5,586 nt of DNA from a bacterium (GTDB lineage: Bacteria > Verrucomicrobiota > Verrucomicrobiia > Limisphaerales > UBA11358). Shown one piece after another: positions 3,232-5,586 of the stretch; position 1 is the stretch's first letter, and each line of letters opens with the position of its first letter. Under the pieces are notes generated by a model. The model saw only the letters and a program-made list of their open reading frames with translations. It did not search any database and was not told where the DNA came from. A program made the translations under genes and the position numbers. The stretch covers positions 1 through 5,586 of the forward strand of contig JAJXXI010000716.1 of NCBI GenBank assembly GCA_021781185.1. The letters are read 5' to 3'.

Positions 3232-5586
3232 GTGGCAGGGGTGGCGATTTTCGCCGCTACCTGCGTGGTGGTGCCGTCAGCCTGGTCGGCCGGGGTTCCG
3301 GCGACGAACGAGGTCCGCATTGTCGAGCTTCAGGGAACAGTGGAAGTTTTGCCTGTCGGTGCCAAGAACTGGACGGTGGCCACGGACAATCTGGTTTTGC
3401 ATCCCTACGACCGGATTCGCACGGCGGACAACAGCCGCGTGGCCCTGCGCTGGTCCGACCAGAGTGTGGTGCCGTTTGGCGCCTCGACGGAGCTTGAAGT
3501 ATTGCCGCCAGACCCGCTGAATTCGCAGTCGGGCCTGCATCTCATCCGCGGCGTCATTTCGTTTTTTCACCGCGACAAACCCGGGCGCATTCACATCATC
3601 ACCCGTGGCGCGGTGGCAGGCATTGAAGGCACGGAATTCGTCCTCGCCGTGAACAACGCGGACCGCACCACGCTCTCCGTGGTGGATGGCAAGGTGAAAT
3701 TTGGCAACCACCACGGCACGCTGCTGCTGACCAACGGCGAGCAGGCCGTCGTGGATTTGGGGCGGGCACCCGTGCGCACCGCCGGCTTCATCGCCAACAA
3801 CCTCCTGCAATGGTGCTTTTATTATCCGGCGGTGATTGACCCGGACGAACTGCCGCTCACGGCGGACGAACAAAAACAGTTCGCCGCCTCGCTGGCCGCC
3901 TACCGTTCCGGCGACCTCCTGTTGGCGCTGAAAAAATATCCCGCCAGCGATTCCGGTTCCGCCGCGGCAAAAATTTATCACGCCGCAGTGCTGTTGTCCG
4001 TGGGCGACGTGGCCTCCGCCGAGGCGGTCATGTCCGGCCTGGCTGACCAGTCCGGCCGGAGCAGACAGCTCGCCGACGCCTTGCGCCAGCTCATCGCCGC
4101 CGTGAAACGGCAGCCGTCCGTCCTGTCCGGCAAGCCGCAGCTTGCCTCGGAACTGCTGGCCAATTCATATTTCGAGCAATCCCGCGCCGTGCGGGAGACC
4201 TCACTGCGAAATGCGTTGAACGATGCCCGAGAAGCCGCCGCCAAATCCCCCAGGTTCGGCTTTGCGTGGGAGCGCGTGGCGGAACTGGAATTCGGCTTTG
4301 GCCGCACGAAAGACGCGTTGACGGCGCTGGACCAGAGCCTCGCGCTGGCACCGTGCAATGCGCAGGCGCTGGCCTTGAAAGGTTTCATCCTCAACGCGGA
4401 GAACGATCCGCACACCGCGCTGGCCAGTTTCAATGCCGCCCTCGCCGCCGATTCCGCGCTGGGCAATGCGTGGCTGGGCCGCGGCATCGTGCGCATCCGC
4501 CTGCGCGACACGGAAGGCGGACGCGAAGACCTGCTCATCGCCGCCGCCTTGGAACCGCAACGCGCGGAACTGCGCAGCTATCTGGGCAAAGCCTACATCG
4601 CCGTCGGCGACGACGTCCGCGCAACCAGGGAACTGAACAACGCGAAGCGACTGGACCCGAACGACCCGACGCCGTGGCTCTACTCCGCGCTGCACAAGCA
4701 GCAGAACAACCAGGTCAATGACGCCATCCGCGACCTGGAAAAATCGCAGGCCTTGAACAACAACCGCAGCGTGTATCGCTCGCAGTTGTTGCTGGATAAA
4801 GACCAGGCGGTGCGCGCCGCCGATCTGGCCGGCATTTACGGCGACGCTGGAATGAGCGACGTGGCCCAGCGGGAGGCGGGACGCGCCGTGAGCTACGACT
4901 ATGCGAACTACTCGGCCCACCTTTTCCTGGGCAGCAGCTATGACCAGCTCCGCGACCCGAACTGGAGCAACCTCCGTTACGAGACGCCGGCCAATAGTGA
5001 GTTCACCATTGCCAATTTGCTGGCTCCCGGCAGCGTCGGCATTCTGTCCTCGCTGACGGCCCAGCAGCCTTATACCAAGCTGTTCGACCGGAACCGCATG
5101 GGGGTGGTTTCTGACACCACGTATTTGAGCCGCGGCACTTGGATGGAAAGCGGCGCGCAATTCGGCACCTACGACAACTTCAGCTACAGTTTGGACACCG
5201 ATTATATTTCCGATAACGGTCAGCGGAGGAACAACGACAATGAACAGCGCTTTTTGTCACTGACCGTCAAAGACCAGTTCACCCCGCAAGACACGGCATA
5301 TTTTACGGTGCAACAGGGCAAAGTCAGTTCTGGCGATGTAAACGAGTATTACAATCAAGCCAATGCTTCTGACAGCTTCAGGTTCAACGAAACGCAGCAG
5401 CCCAATTTCTATTTTGGTTATCACCACGAATGGGGGCCGGGCTCACACACATTGTTTTATGCCACGCGGCAGGTCGCTTATGAATCGGCCGGCACCAATC
5501 TGCTTCAGTATGTTGCCGGTAATTCAGGGGGCAGTATTGTGGGGGTAAACACGTTGTATGCCTACGGAACGATAAGGTTGAATCCC
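3232..5586 (+). CDS. Secreted FecR-domain / TPR / outer-membrane beta-barrel protein, 3'-truncated by window edge
   Basis: An open frame without stop runs to the window edge (785 codons from GTG 3232; numbering below from there). Residues 4-20 are a hydrophobic Sec signal core ('VAIFAATCVVVPSAWSA'), with cleavage near 19-22. About 28-175 is a FecR domain: 'RIRTADNSRVALRWSD', 'LHLIRGVISFF', 'GAVAGIEGTEFVLAV', 'VVDGKVKFG', 'NGEQAVVDLG'. A link 'WCFYYPAVIDPDELPLT' (194-210) leads into helical repeats; at least five TPRs lie at 344-515, for example 'NAWLGRGIVRIRLRD' and 'YLGKAYIAVGDDVRA', with another at about 526-572. From about 622 the sequence turns into alternating polar/aromatic strands with short turns ('FGTYDNFSYSLDTDYIS', 'NFYFGYHHEWGPGSHTLFY'), as in outer-membrane barrels. 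The start is doubtful: GTG 3232 is the first conventional one but lacks a Shine-Dalgarno and basic residue, while ATT 3199 has both. It is probably a surface or envelope protein; its ligand is unknown. It is divergent from the ECF sigma gene. Confidence 0.92.
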   Translation, partial: MAGVAIFAATCVVVPSAWSAGVPATNEVRIVELQGTVEVLPVGAKNWTVATDNLVLHPYDRIRTADNSRVALRWSDQSVVPFGASTELEVLPPDPLNSQSGLHLIRGVISFFHRDKPGRIHIITRGAVAGIEGTEFVLAVNNADRTTLSVVDGKVKFGNHHGTLLLTNGEQAVVDLGRAPVRTAGFIANNLLQWCFYYPAVIDPDELPLTADEQKQFAASLAAYRSGDLLLALKKYPASDSGSAAAKIYHAAVLLSVGDVASAEAVMSGLADQSGRSRQLADALRQLIAAVKRQPSVLSGKPQLASELLANSYFEQSRAVRETSLRNALNDAREAAAKSPRFGFAWERVAELEFGFGRTKDALTALDQSLALAPCNAQALALKGFILNAENDPHTALASFNAALAADSALGNAWLGRGIVRIRLRDTEGGREDLLIAAALEPQRAELRSYLGKAYIAVGDDVRATRELNNAKRLDPNDPTPWLYSALHKQQNNQVNDAIRDLEKSQALNNNRSVYRSQLLLDKDQAVRAADLAGIYGDAGMSDVAQREAGRAVSYDYANYSAHLFLGSSYDQLRDPNWSNLRYETPANSEFTIANLLAPGSVGILSSLTAQQPYTKLFDRNRMGVVSDTTYLSRGTWMESGAQFGTYDNFSYSLDTDYISDNGQRRNNDNEQRFLSLTVKDQFTPQDTAYFTVQQGKVSSGDVNEYYNQANASDSFRFNETQQPNFYFGYHHEWGPGSHTLFYATRQVAYESAGTNLLQYVAGNSGGSIVGVNTLYAYGTIRLNP

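Noticed and set aside
3262..3264. The Cys in 'FAATC' of the signal peptide as a lipoprotein lipobox.
   Set aside because: Thr precedes the Cys where Gly, Ala or Ser is expected, and the hydrophobic core continues past it, so ordinary signal peptidase cleavage is more likely.
3232..3760. Calling this protein a classical FecR anti-sigma regulator.
   Set aside because: There is no N-terminal cytoplasmic sigma-binding domain before the hydrophobic segment. The FecR domain lies behind a signal peptide and is followed by TPRs and barrel strands.
3277..5160. Long open frames on the minus strand opposite the FecR-barrel gene (3277-3981, 3978-4538, 4201-5160).
   Set aside because: They are antisense shadows of a GC-rich coding region. 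Their translations are low-complexity, Arg/Ala/Gly-rich and show no domains, while the plus-strand frame has clear FecR and TPR signatures throughout.

Overview
The window looks like a chromosomal piece of a Gram-negative bacterium of the Verrucomicrobiota (Pedosphaera/Limisphaera-like lineages fit best). The inference rests on three things: a single-repeat PUR-domain protein, an ECF sigma factor with the 'RLKNWxDQxSWxxFFDTYW' type N-terminus, and a FecR-TPR-beta-barrel surface protein. Genes are GC-rich and the intergenic DNA is visibly AT-richer. The taxonomic call comes from remembered family traits, not from a search.

Layout, left to right. (1) Bases 1-435, plus strand: the C-terminal part of a short-chain dehydrogenase/reductase (SDR), cut by the window edge, in which Thr sits where the catalytic Tyr is expected. 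(2) Bases 465-1841, minus strand: a probable two-gene unit, a small PUR-domain nucleic-acid-binding protein followed after 69 bp by a tRNA-dihydrouridine synthase; the SDR and dus genes converge with a 29 bp gap. (3) Bases 1842-2417: a 576 bp stretch without a convincing gene. It holds a 13-bp inverted repeat that, read on the minus strand, ends in seven T and has a competing inner hairpin (terminator/attenuator-like), a 17-bp perfect AT-rich palindrome with phased A-tracts, a run of ten C, and a terminator-like hairpin behind the sigma gene. (4) Bases 2418-3047, minus strand: an ECF sigma factor. (5) Bases 3048-3198: a divergent control region with two overlapping candidate promoters and a 22-bp dyad. 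(6) From about 3199 or 3232 to the right edge, plus strand: a large secreted protein with signal peptide, FecR domain, TPR repeats and the start of an outer-membrane-like beta-barrel. This gene has no stop codon in the window, and its start is ambiguous (rare ATT with a good Shine-Dalgarno, GTG without one, or a frameshifted ATG).

How the genes may work together. The sigma factor and FecR-barrel gene share one control region and recall the FecI/FecR/FecA surface-signalling logic, but here a periplasmic FecR domain, a TPR scaffold and the barrel are in one polypeptide with no visible cytoplasmic anti-sigma part. How a signal would reach the sigma factor is therefore open. The PUR-dus pair joins a nucleic-acid-binding protein to a tRNA-modifying enzyme and is reminiscent of the proteobacterial dusB-fis operon. 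I consider the sigma/FecR-barrel locus and the 2021-2205 control DNA the most interesting parts.
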